From Macrococcoides goetzii (lineage in GTDB: Bacteria; Bacillota; Bacilli; Staphylococcales; Staphylococcaceae), in NCBI RefSeq assembly GCF_002742385.2, contig NZ_MJBI02000004.1:1-64000 (forward strand): 64,000 bases of DNA. The letters run 5' to 3'. Each line of letters begins with the position of its first letter. Within the stretch, counting starts at the first letter, position 1. The notes under the pieces were generated by a model. The model made no database searches. It saw nothing but the letters and a program-made list of their open reading frames with translations, and had not been told where the DNA came from. Positions 35,629 through 44,474 of the stretch are shown here, piece by piece. Both the position numbers and the translations under genes were made by a program.

Positions 35629-37615
35629 TAGAGCATTTTGTATACTAGGTAATCCAAATGTAGGGAAAACTTCACTGTTTAATGCACTGACAGGCAGTTA
35701 TGAGTATGTCGGTAACTGGAGCGGCGTCACTGTTGAGAAAAAGATGGGTACTTTAAAGAATAAGACAGGTAATCTTATTGATTTACCAGGCATCTATGAT
35801 TTGTTACCTCTTTCTAAAGATGAAACAGTGGTAACAAATTTTTTATTAAATGAACATTTTGAAGGTATGATTAATATAATCGATGCCGCACAACTGAAAC
35901 GTAATCTACTGTTAACTGTACAGCTTATGGAATACGGTGCACCGATGATGATTGGATTAAATATGGTCGATGTTGCAACAAAACGTGGTATCCATATTAA
36001 CATTGATTTATTAATGAGAAAGTTGAAGACACCGATTATTCCAGTTGTGGCACGAACAGGCAGAGGTTCAACAGATGTGTTACATGCACTGGATGATACA
36101 TTATCGGCTAACCGTCCGCTTAAAATAACGTATGATGCACCGATTGAATCAACAATAGCGGAAATTATTCAAATATTACCTGATAATTTATCACTTGAAC
36201 GAAAACATTATCGTTTCCTTGCTGTTCAATTTATATTGGGTAATCCGGTTGTTGAATCTTATTTAGATCAAGATACGCTTAAACAAATGATACCACTCAG
36301 AAGCCAATTGGAAAATGAACTCACTACAAGTGTTAAGTCACGTATCCATCACGCACGTATACAGTTCATTGAGCAAGTACTAACTGATGTTGTCACATAT
36401 CCTGATGAAGATAAGCAATTTCTTACAGAACGTCTAGATCGCATTGTCACACATCGTATATTTGGTATACCGATATTTTTATTATTAATGTGGCTGATCT
36501 TTCAGACGACGTTTACGTGGATCGGTACCCCACTTTCAGACCAACTTGATAGCTTCTTTGCAGGCCCTTTAACGGACACCGTGAAAAATGTTATGCAATC
36601 ACTTGGCGTTATGCCCTTCCTGCAAGACTTAGTGACGGATGGTATTATTGCTGGGGTTGGTGGTGTATTAGTATTTGTACCACAAATCCTTGTATTATTC
36701 TTCTTTATTTCTTTGCTTGAAGACTCAGGATATATGGCGCGTATCGCTGTCATTATGGACCGTGTAATGGAGATGTTTGGATTAAACGGTAAATCATTTA
36801 TTCCAATGATTATTGGTTTCGGCTGTAATGTTCCTGGAATTATGGCCGCTAGAAGCATCGAAGAAGAAAAAGAACGACTCACAACGATACTTATTGCACC
36901 GTTTATGTCATGTTCTGCAAGATTACCAGTATACGCATTATTTGCCGGTGTATTCTTCAAAGAACATCAGGCTCTTGTAGTACTCAGCCTTTATTTAATC
37001 GGTATCATCGTAGCGTTAATGGTAAGCTTTATTTTATCGAAGACAGTGCTCAAAAACGATACTTCCATCTTTATTGTAGAGTTGCCACCTTATCGTCTTC
37101 CTTCACTTAAAACACTGTGGAGAAGTACATGGGAAAAAGGAAAAGGCTTCGTTAAGAAAGCTGGTACATTTATCTTTGGTGGGTCTGTACTTATCTGGCT
37201 ACTCAATTATGCAGGACCAGGAGGATTAAATGTAGATGTTGATGACAGTTTCCTAGCGATGATTGGAGGATTTATTGCACCACTGTTAATTCCACTTGGA
37301 TTCAGTTCATGGCAGGCAGGCGCAACACTTATTCCGGGATTTCTAGCAAAAGAAGTTATCGTAAGTGCGATGGCCATTATCTATGCAGTAAAAGACGATG
37401 CGCTTGTGTCTATGATTCACGCACAGTTTACACCGCTTACTGCGTATGCATTTATGCTTTTTATATTACTTTATATACCATGTCTATCAACAGTTGCTGC
37501 AATTCGTAAAGAAACGTCATCATGGAAATGGACTTTTATAGCGATGCTATATCCTATCGCGACTGCGTATTTATTAACGATGGCTGTATATCAAATCGGC
37601 AGATTATTTCTTTAG
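35621..37615 (+). CDS. feoB: Ferrous iron transporter FeoB
   Basis: 664-residue Fe(II) transporter with an N-terminal G domain: G1 GNPNVGKTS (near 10-18), G3 DLPGIYD (near 52), G4 NMVD (near 113). A helical linker follows, then a membrane domain with about eight to ten helices. The Gate-type motifs contain the conserved Cys in [14 protein letters not shown] (near 407) and in [11 protein letters not shown]. The start [10 protein letters not shown] after GGAG is preferred to an upstream ATG inside feoA. Confidence 0.95.
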   Translation: MNSRAFCILGNPNVGKTSLFNALTGSYEYVGNWSGVTVEKKMGTLKNKTGNLIDLPGIYDLLPLSKDETVVTNFLLNEHFEGMINIIDAAQLKRNLLLTVQLMEYGAPMMIGLNMVDVATKRGIHINIDLLMRKLKTPIIPVVARTGRGSTDVLHALDDTLSANRPLKITYDAPIESTIAEIIQILPDNLSLERKHYRFLAVQFILGNPVVESYLDQDTLKQMIPLRSQLENELTTSVKSRIHHARIQFIEQVLTDVVTYPDEDKQFLTERLDRIVTHRIFGIPIFLLLMWLIFQTTFTWIGTPLSDQLDSFFAGPLTDTVKNVMQSLGVMPFLQDLVTDGIIAGVGGVLVFVPQILVLFFFISLLEDSGYMARIAVIMDRVMEMFGLNGKSFIPMIIGFGCNVPGIMAARSIEEEKERLTTILIAPFMSCSARLPVYALFAGVFFKEHQALVVLSLYLIGIIVALMVSFILSKTVLKNDTSIFIVELPPYRLPSLKTLWRSTWEKGKGFVKKAGTFIFGGSVLIWLLNYAGPGGLNVDVDDSFLAMIGGFIAPLLIPLGFSSWQAGATLIPGFLAKEVIVSAMAIIYAVKDDALVSMIHAQFTPLTAYAFMLFILLYIPCLSTVAAIRKETSSWKWTFIAMLYPIATAYLLTMAVYQIGRLFL

Positions 37616-37626
37616 GAGGAAAACTT

Positions 37627-37800
37627 ATGTCAATACTTATCAACGTATTACTGTTCGTTCTAATATTTGGATATGCAACTTATACGCTTTATAAGTTCTT
37701 TAAGAAATCTAAAGCCGGTAAGTGCAACAGTTGTGATCTAAACGACAGCTGTGGTTGTGATAATCTGCATCAAATTAATTTTGATAATGTAAAGAAATAA
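37627..37800 (+). CDS. FeoB-associated Cys-rich membrane protein
   Basis: 57 residues: one transmembrane helix (about 2-22, SILINVLLFVLIFGYATYTLY), then a basic stretch and the Cys-rich motif CNSCDLNDSCGC (near 36-47). It matches the small FeoB-associated protein family found downstream of feoB in Firmicutes; the role is probably to help FeoB, perhaps by iron or Fe-S sensing. AGGAGG precedes the ATG. Its stop codon lies inside the terminator stem. Confidence 0.85.
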   Translation: MSILINVLLFVLIFGYATYTLYKFFKKSKAGKCNSCDLNDSCGCDNLHQINFDNVKK

Positions 37801-37835
37801 CTAGATTGCCTATTAGGCAGTCTAGTTATTTCTTT
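37791..37835. terminator. Feo operon terminator with a 22-bp stem
   Basis: Two 22-base arms (left arm AAAGAAATAACTAGA then TTGCCTA) are complementary except for one wobble position, with a one-base centre. It ends the feo operon; the left arm contains the last codons of the Cys-rich gene. Confidence 0.85.
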
Positions 37836-37884
37836 GCGTAATACATGTTAAAATACATCATAATTATTAATCGAGGTAAAAGAT

Positions 37885-38784
37885 ATGAATTCATTTATAG
37901 CATTAGATTTTGAAACAGCTAATGGGAATCCTGCTTCAATTTGTAGCGTCGGTATGGTAAAAGTCATCGATAATATGATGACTGAAACTTTTTATACATT
38001 AGTAAATCCTGAAACTTATTTTAGCGCATCTAACATTCAGGTCCACGGTATACATGAAGATGACGTTCAGGACGCACCAACCTTTGAACATGTTTACCCA
38101 TATATGCTCGATTTTATCGGTGATCTTCCGGTCGTTGCACATTTCGCGCAATTTGACATGAAAGTATTACATGCTTCTATAAAAAAATATCATTTCGATA
38201 TGCCGACACTACCATATTTCTGTTCGGTCATCATGGCAAGAGATACAATAAAGAATCATAGCTATAGTTTAAAGAATATGATGGCCTATTATAAACTGGA
38301 TTTCCACGGACATCATCATGCCTTAAATGATGCTAAGGCATGTGCAATGATTACAGTAAGATTGCTGAAACATTATTCAGACCTTGAAGAATACTTTTCA
38401 ACGAAACGCCGAAAAAAATATATCAAAAGCATTTCAACTACTACGAAAAACCAAAGCATGTCACGCTATCATCGAGAATTAAGCAGTATAAAATCTACTA
38501 CAGCAGTCATTGACAAAAGTCATCCTTTTTATAATAAACAAATTGCAATTACAGGAACACTACATAAAACAAGAAAACATATTGTGCAGTATATCGTTGA
38601 TAACGGTGGTAGTTACACAGATGATATCGAGCAGGGAGACATATTAATCAGAGGAAGACAAAAAAACGATAAACCTTCCAAAAAAGAAGGTGTTGTCCGA
38701 AATAAGATTGCTTTAGGACACGACATTACAATTATGAACGACGATAAATTACAACAGATGATTGCTTTTTATCAATCAATATAA
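37885..38784 (+). CDS. DnaQ-like 3'-5' exonuclease with BRCT domain
   Basis: 299 residues. The DEDDh exonuclease domain (1-165) has DFETANG (Exo I, Asp and Glu near 8-10), HFAQFDMKVL (Exo II) and HHALNDAKACA (Exo III, His and Asp near 150). A basic linker follows, and the C-terminal BRCT domain (about 210-299) has KQIAITGTLHKTRKHIVQYI. Possible DNA repair or proofreading role. GAGGTAAAAG lies before the ATG. It converges on a small membrane-protein gene and dinB. Confidence 0.87.
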   Translation: MNSFIALDFETANGNPASICSVGMVKVIDNMMTETFYTLVNPETYFSASNIQVHGIHEDDVQDAPTFEHVYPYMLDFIGDLPVVAHFAQFDMKVLHASIKKYHFDMPTLPYFCSVIMARDTIKNHSYSLKNMMAYYKLDFHGHHHALNDAKACAMITVRLLKHYSDLEEYFSTKRRKKYIKSISTTTKNQSMSRYHRELSSIKSTTAVIDKSHPFYNKQIAITGTLHKTRKHIVQYIVDNGGSYTDDIEQGDILIRGRQKNDKPSKKEGVVRNKIALGHDITIMNDDKLQQMIAFYQSI

Positions 38785-38785
38785 C

Positions 38786-38822
38786 AACACGACTACTTCT
38801 TATGAGTAGTCGTGTTATTTTT
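38786..38822. terminator. Bidirectional terminator
   Basis: AACACGACTACT, seven bases, and its exact complement, then ATTTTT. It overlaps the 3' end of the small gene on the minus strand. Confidence 0.85.
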
Positions 38823-39008
38823 GATAGTCTTTTTAATGGTGTGACGGTTCACTGGTCGTTCTAATTTATGATCAATCCAGAATAAAAATCCTGCAACTAA
38901 AATAATACCGATAAGCGGCAACACCTTAAAACCGTGTTCTACCGTTTCCATAATATACATCATAATGAGAAGTGCAGTTATACCAATGATAGCAAATTTA
39001 AATTTCAT
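38793..39008 (-). CDS. Small two-helix membrane protein (71 residues)
   Basis: An unrecognised 71-residue protein with two transmembrane helices (about 3-22 and 29-46) and a basic, Thr/Asn-rich tail (NRHTIKKTIKNNTTTHKK). GAGGAAG precedes the ATG. It follows dinB by 15 bases and is probably cotranscribed. The tail codons lie within the terminator stem, so the C-terminal sequence may be constrained by RNA structure. Confidence 0.65.
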   Translation of the reverse strand: MKFKFAIIGITALLIMMYIMETVEHGFKVLPLIGIILVAGFLFWIDHKLERPVNRHTIKKTIKNNTTTHKK

Positions 39009-39023
39009 AATACTTCCTCATTT

Positions 39024-40091
39024 CTAAAGAAAATCATATATTGTTAGATTTTCATACACTTTATTTTTTAAATTACCCACAGAGACGCCTACTAAACGTA
39101 TATTGTTAAACTCCTCTTTTAGGTCAGTATATAATAACACAGCTGTATTATAAATGGTATCAGCTTGATCTGTAAAGTCTATTATTTTTGTTTGCTTTGT
39201 ATGTGATTCAAAGTCACTAGTTTTTATTTTGACGGTAATCGTATCACTTACTTTATTTAAATCCTGAAGTTTTAATGCTACTTTTTCTGAATGTGTACGC
39301 ATTGTCTGTAAAATAAACGCTTCATCCTGAACATCGTGAGAAAATGTTGATTCCTTGCCAATTGATTTTCTTACTCGGTCCATATTTATTATGTCAGAGC
39401 CAATACCACGAGCTTTTTGATATAAACTACTACCCTTCTTACCGAATAATTCAATTAACTCAAGTTCAGATTTATCACGTAAATCTTTGCCGTTCATTAT
39501 CTTTAGCCTGAGCATCTTCTCTTCGGTCACTTTCCCTACACCAGGAAATTCACCGATGGGAAGTTCAGCTAATATTTGTTCAACATTCTCGTAATGGATA
39601 ACTGTTAAACCATTTGGCTTATTCATACCTGAGGCAATCTTCGCTAAAAATTTATTATAAGAAACACCAGCTGAACACGTTAGATTTGTAGCAGTCATAA
39701 TATCTCTTTTAATAAAAGCTGCAATTTGACTTGCACCAAGATCTTTACGTACAAGATGTGTTATATCTAAATACGCTTCATCTAGTGATACTGGTTGTAC
39801 AATATCAGTGTAGCCTTTAAATATCGACATAATTTGACTCGATACATCTTTATATACATCAAATCTAGGACTTACATAATAGCCGTCTGGACACAACTGA
39901 TGTGCCCGAGCAGTAGGCATGGCACTATGCACACCAAATTTACGCGCTTCGTAACTCGCCGTTGCCACAACACCACGATTGCGACTCTTTCCACCAACGA
40001 TAACAGGTTTACCTTTAAGGTCAGGATTATCCCGCTGCTCAACTTGTGCATAGAAAGCATCCATATCAATGTGAATAATTCTTCTTTCCAT
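39024..40091 (-). CDS. dinB: DNA polymerase IV
   Basis: 355-residue Y-family translesion polymerase. The catalytic acidic residues are Asp in [14 protein letters not shown] (near 8) and Asp-Glu in [11 protein letters not shown] (near 103). The thumb helix-hairpin-helix contains [14 protein letters not shown]; the little finger starts near 240. AGAAGTG precedes the ATG. No LexA box was seen in the promoter region. Confidence 0.95.
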   Translation of the reverse strand: MERRIIHIDMDAFYAQVEQRDNPDLKGKPVIVGGKSRNRGVVATASYEARKFGVHSAMPTARAHQLCPDGYYVSPRFDVYKDVSSQIMSIFKGYTDIVQPVSLDEAYLDITHLVRKDLGASQIAAFIKRDIMTATNLTCSAGVSYNKFLAKIASGMNKPNGLTVIHYENVEQILAELPIGEFPGVGKVTEEKMLRLKIMNGKDLRDKSELELIELFGKKGSSLYQKARGIGSDIINMDRVRKSIGKESTFSHDVQDEAFILQTMRTHSEKVALKLQDLNKVSDTITVKIKTSDFESHTKQTKIIDFTDQADTIYNTAVLLYTDLKEEFNNIRLVGVSVGNLKNKVYENLTIYDFL

Positions 40092-40167
40092 ATTATCACT
40101 TCTTTAGTTTTCTAGTACTTTCATTATATATGAAAAGTGCGGGAGAAGATAATTAGTGATTTGCTTG

Positions 40168-40485
40168 TCATAGTTGAGATGTTTTGATATCTCTTTTATT
40201 ATGAATTATTCTTCGGAATTCTACCTTATCATTATTAACAACATAATATATTGAATAATTTGATACTATAATGCGATAAAAACATAAGTTTAACATAGTA
40301 TTTTTATAAACTGGTGGTAATATCAAAGGTGTTTTTGATCTTTTCAATATAGCATTTTCTACATTATCTAAGAATTTTTCTGCAGCTAAATTATTTTTTA
40401 AATCATTTTGAAAATATTCTATTATACCTGAAAGGTCATTGTAAAAAGTAGATAAGTAAGTTACTTTATATCTCTTTTTTTCCAT
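40168..40485 (-). CDS. Type II toxin, RelE/ParE superfamily
   Basis: 105-residue basic protein, partner of the upstream Phd/YefM antitoxin. RelE/ParE features are YLSTFYNDLSGIIEYFQNDLKN (N-terminal helices), KTPLILPPVYKN and the beta-sheet core CFYRIIVSNYSIYYVVNNDKVEFRRIIHNKRD. It could be an mRNA interferase or a gyrase poison; ParE-like length and charge do not decide. It overlaps the antitoxin gene by 20 bases. AAGGA precedes the ATG. Confidence 0.83.
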   Translation of the reverse strand: MEKKRYKVTYLSTFYNDLSGIIEYFQNDLKNNLAAEKFLDNVENAILKRSKTPLILPPVYKNTMLNLCFYRIIVSNYSIYYVVNNDKVEFRRIIHNKRDIKTSQL

Positions 40486-40735
40486 TCAATTTTTCCTTTA
40501 AATTACCAAATACTTCTTCGTGTGTCATTCTTTCTTTTGTTGTTCTTGCAATTACTTCTGATTCTAATAAATATGCCTCATGGGATTCAGCTAACTTAGA
40601 ATACTTATCAATGCTCATTAACACCATTGTTCCATAACCATTCTTAGTTAGAAACACAGGGGCATCTTCTTTGATAACATCCTTTTCTATTTCTGCAAAC
40701 TTATTTCTTAAGTCTGATACTGGTCTAATTTTCAT
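40466..40735 (-). CDS. Type II antitoxin, Phd/YefM family
   Basis: 89-residue antitoxin. The N-terminal DNA-binding Phd domain is recognised by MKIRPVSDLRNKFAEIEKDV and VFLTKNGYGTMVLMSIDKYSKL; the C-terminal part (about 55-89) neutralises the toxin. It is expected to autorepress with the toxin. Two 12-bp direct repeats overlap its promoter. AAGGGTG lies before the ATG. Confidence 0.85.
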   Translation of the reverse strand: MKIRPVSDLRNKFAEIEKDVIKEDAPVFLTKNGYGTMVLMSIDKYSKLAESHEAYLLESEVIARTTKERMTHEEVFGNLKEKLNGKKEI

Positions 40736-40754
40736 TTATATATACACCCTTTTC

Positions 40755-40788
40755 ATATCATAATTTTATCTTAATTATATCATAATTT
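40755..40788. promoter_or_regulatory. Direct-repeat operator and promoter of the toxin-antitoxin pair
   Basis: ATATCATAATTT occurs at 40755-40766 and 40777-40788, 22 bases apart (two helical turns). The minus-strand extended -10 TGATATAAT (40774-40782) lies in the distal copy. This layout fits autorepression by the antitoxin. Confidence 0.6.
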
Positions 40789-40844
40789 AAATGGTGTAAT
40801 AATATAAAAATAATTCAGTTTAAAGATATATTATTTTCAAAAAA

Positions 40845-40876
40845 ACAAAAAAGCACAAACCCATAAAGGAATGTGC
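40845..40876 (-). terminator. Terminator of the flavin monooxygenase gene
   Basis: On the minus strand TTGCACA, a loop, TGTGC and six T bases. Confidence 0.65.
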
Positions 40877-40884
40877 AAATAAAT

Positions 40885-42216
40885 TTATTTCAGTCGCTCA
40901 TCTAAACCATATTGATACGGTACACCTAAATGTTCTCTCAACGTATTTCCTTCATAATCTTTATGGAAGACACCACGTTCCTGTAAAATTGGAACAACTT
41001 CATCTACAAATCGTGCTAAATCTGTTTCAAATACATCTGGTATAATCCAGAAACCATCTGCTGCACCCGCTTCAAACCATTCTGATAAATGATCTGCTGT
41101 TTCTTTCGCCTCACCTAAAGTTACTGGATGATAATCAATAACAGAATGATAGATAATATCACGCAATGACCAACCTTCTCGTGCAACTTTTAATACATTT
41201 TCAATGCGAGGATCTGAGTATGCATCAATCTCTACTCTATCTAGAAGTTCATGAGGAATCGGCTTTTCTAAATCTGCTGGTGATAATCTAATACCTAAAA
41301 CCATACTAATGTGTTGAACACGTTGATAGACTAAACTTTCGTCCATAAATTTGGCATGACGATCTAATGCCTTTCGTTTACTATCTGCAACAACCGGCAT
41401 TAATCCTGCAATAAATTTAATCTCATCCGGATTTCTACCAGCATCTATTGCTGCCTGGCGTAAAGCATTACGTGTTTCAATTCCCTGTTCAATCGTCCAT
41501 ACTTCACCAATCATCGCATTCGCATAACGTCCTGCAAAAGCAATACTTGCTGGAGAACCACCAGAATGGAAGATTACGGGTTGACCTTGTGGTGATGGTG
41601 GCATCGGTAATGCACCATTTGCCTGATGATATCTACCATTTAAATATACTTTTTTAACTTGATTATAATCAGCAAATACACCACGCGTTTTATCCGCTTT
41701 CAACGCATCTTTACCCCAAGTCCCCCAGAAATGTTGTACCATCTCAACAAATTCATAATGACTTTCATAACGTGCTTGTCGATCCAATAATGTTACGCCA
41801 AAGTTTTCAGCGACTTGAGGACTGGAACCAGTTACTGCATTCCAGGCAATACGACCACCACTCATTAAATCCAGACCTTTAAATTGACGGGCTACTGTAT
41901 ATGGAGTATTCCACTGCGTATGTACAGTATTGGCAACACCAATATGCTTTGTAGCTCTTAATATAGCAGTAGAAGTAATAATCGGTTCTAATGTCATACC
42001 TGGTACATCACGGTTATCATTTGGGACTGCGCCAGGAAAATCACCGATAAAGATAAATTGAAATTTACCCTTTTCAGCCATCTGTGCGTAGCGAATATCC
42101 GCTTCAATATCAGGATATGTTCTTATATCAACATCTTCACTCATCCAGGCCTTTCCGTTCGTACCAAACGTACCGGTAAATCCTAAACCTAACAACATCT
42201 GTTTATTATTTGTCAT
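40885..42216 (-). CDS. LLM-class flavin-dependent monooxygenase (NtaA/SnaA/DszA type)
   Basis: 443-residue bacterial luciferase-like barrel protein of the NtaA/SnaA/SoxA/DszA subfamily, two-component monooxygenases that use reduced FMN. Landmarks are RYAQMAEKGKFQFIFIGDFPG (near 42), LEPIITSTAILRATKHIGVANTVHTQWNTPY (near 75), GGRIAWNAVTGSSPQVAENFG (near 124) and MPPSPQGQPVIFHSGGSPAS (near 205). The substrate is unknown. AGGAG eight bases before the ATG selects this start over one seven codons earlier. It lies in an accessory stretch between dinB and a methyltransferase gene. Confidence 0.87.
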   Translation of the reverse strand: MTNNKQMLLGLGFTGTFGTNGKAWMSEDVDIRTYPDIEADIRYAQMAEKGKFQFIFIGDFPGAVPNDNRDVPGMTLEPIITSTAILRATKHIGVANTVHTQWNTPYTVARQFKGLDLMSGGRIAWNAVTGSSPQVAENFGVTLLDRQARYESHYEFVEMVQHFWGTWGKDALKADKTRGVFADYNQVKKVYLNGRYHQANGALPMPPSPQGQPVIFHSGGSPASIAFAGRYANAMIGEVWTIEQGIETRNALRQAAIDAGRNPDEIKFIAGLMPVVADSKRKALDRHAKFMDESLVYQRVQHISMVLGIRLSPADLEKPIPHELLDRVEIDAYSDPRIENVLKVAREGWSLRDIIYHSVIDYHPVTLGEAKETADHLSEWFEAGAADGFWIIPDVFETDLARFVDEVVPILQERGVFHKDYEGNTLREHLGVPYQYGLDERLK

Positions 42217-42397
42217 CGTTTCTCCTTTATCATTCATAAATTATTTAGTAGCTACATGATAAAGCCTGACTACTTTAAATCAATTCACATTACTTATACA
42301 AATTTCCTATAAAAATTTTTCAATAAAAAATCCCATTTGAAGAGCTTTAATCAATAAGTATTTCAGAATTATTTATTAATATCTAAAATAATTATTT

Positions 42398-42895
42398 CTA
42401 TATACCATTTTTATACCATGACTTATCACTAAAGCCGTAATATTTCTCATCAATTAACCATTTGTTATCAATCAATCTAAAAATAAATTTATGCTTCTTT
42501 TTAAGAGCATATTCATAATAAATTACAATAGTAGCCATATCTTTTTTTCGCATTGTAAAGTAGATATCCAGATTATCATCTTGAATATAAAAATATTCGC
42601 TTGGTTTGCCGTAACTGCCCCCATAACTGATCGACTTAAGTTTTTCGCTAACATTATCTTTAATTATTTCATGATGCTTTTCATTTAACTCTTTGAATAG
42701 TGCTTTAGATTTCGGATGATATTCTTCTTTAAAGTTTCCATAACCATCTTGGTATTCACTTAATTCTATTTTACTTCGCTCATAAATCTCTTTTTCAAGG
42801 TTATCAAGATTCAACAAAATTTTTACAAGTTTAGGTACTAGTATCTCTGACATCGATTCATATTTTTTGAACGTACTTTTTAATATTATATTCAT
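42398..42895 (-). CDS. Unrecognised protein, possibly immunity-like
   Basis: 165-residue cytosolic protein, not recognised. The N-terminal half is helical and charged (YESMSEILVPKLVKILLNLDNLEKEIYERSK); the second half is beta-rich (EYFYIQDDNLDIYFTMRKKDMATIVIYYEYALKKKHKFIFRLIDNKWLIDEKYYGF). The closing strand pattern with KWLID resembles NTF2-like folds, seen in many immunity proteins of polymorphic toxins; this is only a hint. AAGGAG precedes the ATG. It is AT-rich and stands alone in the accessory stretch. Confidence 0.55.
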   Translation of the reverse strand: MNIILKSTFKKYESMSEILVPKLVKILLNLDNLEKEIYERSKIELSEYQDGYGNFKEEYHPKSKALFKELNEKHHEIIKDNVSEKLKSISYGGSYGKPSEYFYIQDDNLDIYFTMRKKDMATIVIYYEYALKKKHKFIFRLIDNKWLIDEKYYGFSDKSWYKNGI

Positions 42896-42990
42896 AGTTT
42901 CTCTCCTTAAAAGATTATCAAGTGTATTTTTATAGAATAGAAGAACCGTTTGTTAAGATTTTATATTTAGTTTTTATCTAAAGTTCAATA

Positions 42991-43020
42991 AAATAAAAAG
43001 CCTTGATAACAAGGCTTTAA
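42991..43020 (-). terminator. Terminator of the second RlmD-like gene
   Basis: On the minus strand AAAGCCTTG, four bases, CAAGGCTTT, then TTATTTTATT. Confidence 0.82.
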
Positions 43021-43030
43021 TAAAAAATGC

Positions 43031-44395
43031 TTACTTCGTAAGTCTAACGACACACTCTACATGCGGCGTTTGCGGGAATAAGTCGACTGGTTTTACTGTT
43101 TCTAACTTGTATCCTGCATCTGCAAATTTACGGCAGTCACGGGCACATGTTGACGGGTTACAGCTGACATAGACGATCTTTTTAGGGTTTTGTGCAATTA
43201 ATGTCTGAATAAAGTCATCGTCTAATCCTTTTCGTGGTGGATCAACAACCGCTACATCAAACTTAACGCCTTCTTCGCTCCACTTCGGCAGGATTTCATC
43301 TGCTGCACCTGTCTCAAAATGTACATTATCAATGCCATTCATCTTAGCGTTCTGTTTCGCCATCTTAATTGATTCATGCACAATTTCCATCGCATAGACC
43401 TGTTTCGCCTGCTGTGCTAATGCTAAAGAAATCGTCCCAATGCCACAATACGCATCTAGTACTGTTTCAGTACCATTTAAATCTGCTGCTTCTAAAGCTA
43501 ATTGATACAACGCTTCAGCTTGTGGTGTATTGACCTGGAAGAATGAGTTTGGTGATACTCTGAATTCTAGTCCTAACATCTTATCAGTGTAATACGGCGT
43601 ACCGTGTAGTACTGTATTGTTACGTCCTAAAATCACGTTACCTTCCTGGTTATTAAAGTTTAATACAACACTTTCAACATTTTCGATTTCGTTTACAATA
43701 TCATGTGTAATTGATTCGATATTTTGCAGGCGTTTTTTATTCGTCACTAATATGATCATTAATTGTCCTGTATAATGGCCACGTTTAACGACGATATGAC
43801 GGATTTCACCGTTATGGTTACGCTCGTTATAAGGTACAATATCATATTTACGTAATATATCTCTTACTTTCACAATCGCTGCATCGATTGCTTTATGCTG
43901 AATATAGAAATTCTCAACTGGCACAAGTTGATGACTGTTCTTTCTGAAGAATCCTGTCTCAAGCATGCCGTTAACGTTTCTTACAGGAATCTGCGCTTTA
44001 TTTCGGTATTCATAAGGCACTTCCATCCCTACAGTCTCAGCAACTTTTACGCCCTTAAACTTGCCTAATCTCTCAAACGCGCTTTCTACTAAATGTTGTT
44101 TGAACTTTAATTGCGCTGGATACGATAAATGCTGCAATGTCATCGTTCCAATTTGTCGGCCAACGATATCTTTCTCTGCAACACGGTCTGGGCTTTCATT
44201 TTGAACTGACACAAGACGTGCAAATCCAAATGTCTTACCGACTTTCATCACTTTAATCGTCACGTCTTCTCCTGGTAATGCGCCTTCAACGAAAAATGGA
44301 TAATCGTCAATCTTAACAACACCAGATCCTTCATGCGTTAAGTCTACTACTGTCCCTTGTAATTCGTCATTTTTGTTAAATTTAATTTGTTTCAT
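43031..44395 (-). CDS. RlmD-like RNA methyltransferase lacking Fe-S cysteines
   Basis: 454-residue TrmA/RumA-family methyltransferase. The TRAM domain (1-60) and SAM-dependent domain are intact: LDAYCGIGTISL, VDPPRKGLDD, the nucleophile Cys in YVSCNPSTCARD (near 408) and VECVVRL at the end. Where the paralog at 17686 has CNVFDLCGGC, this protein reads EKDIVGRQIGTM; where the paralog has HECIVQD it has ENFYIQH. All four cluster cysteines are thus absent. Target uridine unknown; activity is still plausible. It follows a nucleotidase gene by 79 bases. AGGAG precedes the ATG. Confidence 0.87.
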   Translation of the reverse strand: MKQIKFNKNDELQGTVVDLTHEGSGVVKIDDYPFFVEGALPGEDVTIKVMKVGKTFGFARLVSVQNESPDRVAEKDIVGRQIGTMTLQHLSYPAQLKFKQHLVESAFERLGKFKGVKVAETVGMEVPYEYRNKAQIPVRNVNGMLETGFFRKNSHQLVPVENFYIQHKAIDAAIVKVRDILRKYDIVPYNERNHNGEIRHIVVKRGHYTGQLMIILVTNKKRLQNIESITHDIVNEIENVESVVLNFNNQEGNVILGRNNTVLHGTPYYTDKMLGLEFRVSPNSFFQVNTPQAEALYQLALEAADLNGTETVLDAYCGIGTISLALAQQAKQVYAMEIVHESIKMAKQNAKMNGIDNVHFETGAADEILPKWSEEGVKFDVAVVDPPRKGLDDDFIQTLIAQNPKKIVYVSCNPSTCARDCRKFADAGYKLETVKPVDLFPQTPHVECVVRLTK

Positions 44396-44474
44396 ATTTT
44401 CTCCTATTGTTTTATTTCAAAATATTGATAAGACACAATGATTTCGAATGTGTTACTAAGGTATCGTCCTATCC

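Noticed and set aside
36502-36960. 152-codon reading frame opposite feoB
   Set aside because: It is the antisense shadow of conserved FeoB membrane helices and has no ribosome site.
39795-40115. 106-codon frame opposite dinB
   Set aside because: Antisense of the conserved polymerase active site region; no ribosome site.
39024-40130. LexA-controlled dinB
   Set aside because: No GAAC-N4-GTTC type box was found in the dinB upstream region.
44396-44474. Terminator between the nucleotidase and methyltransferase genes
   Set aside because: A CTAAGG/CCTTAG pairing exists but has no T-run, so the two genes are treated as one operon.
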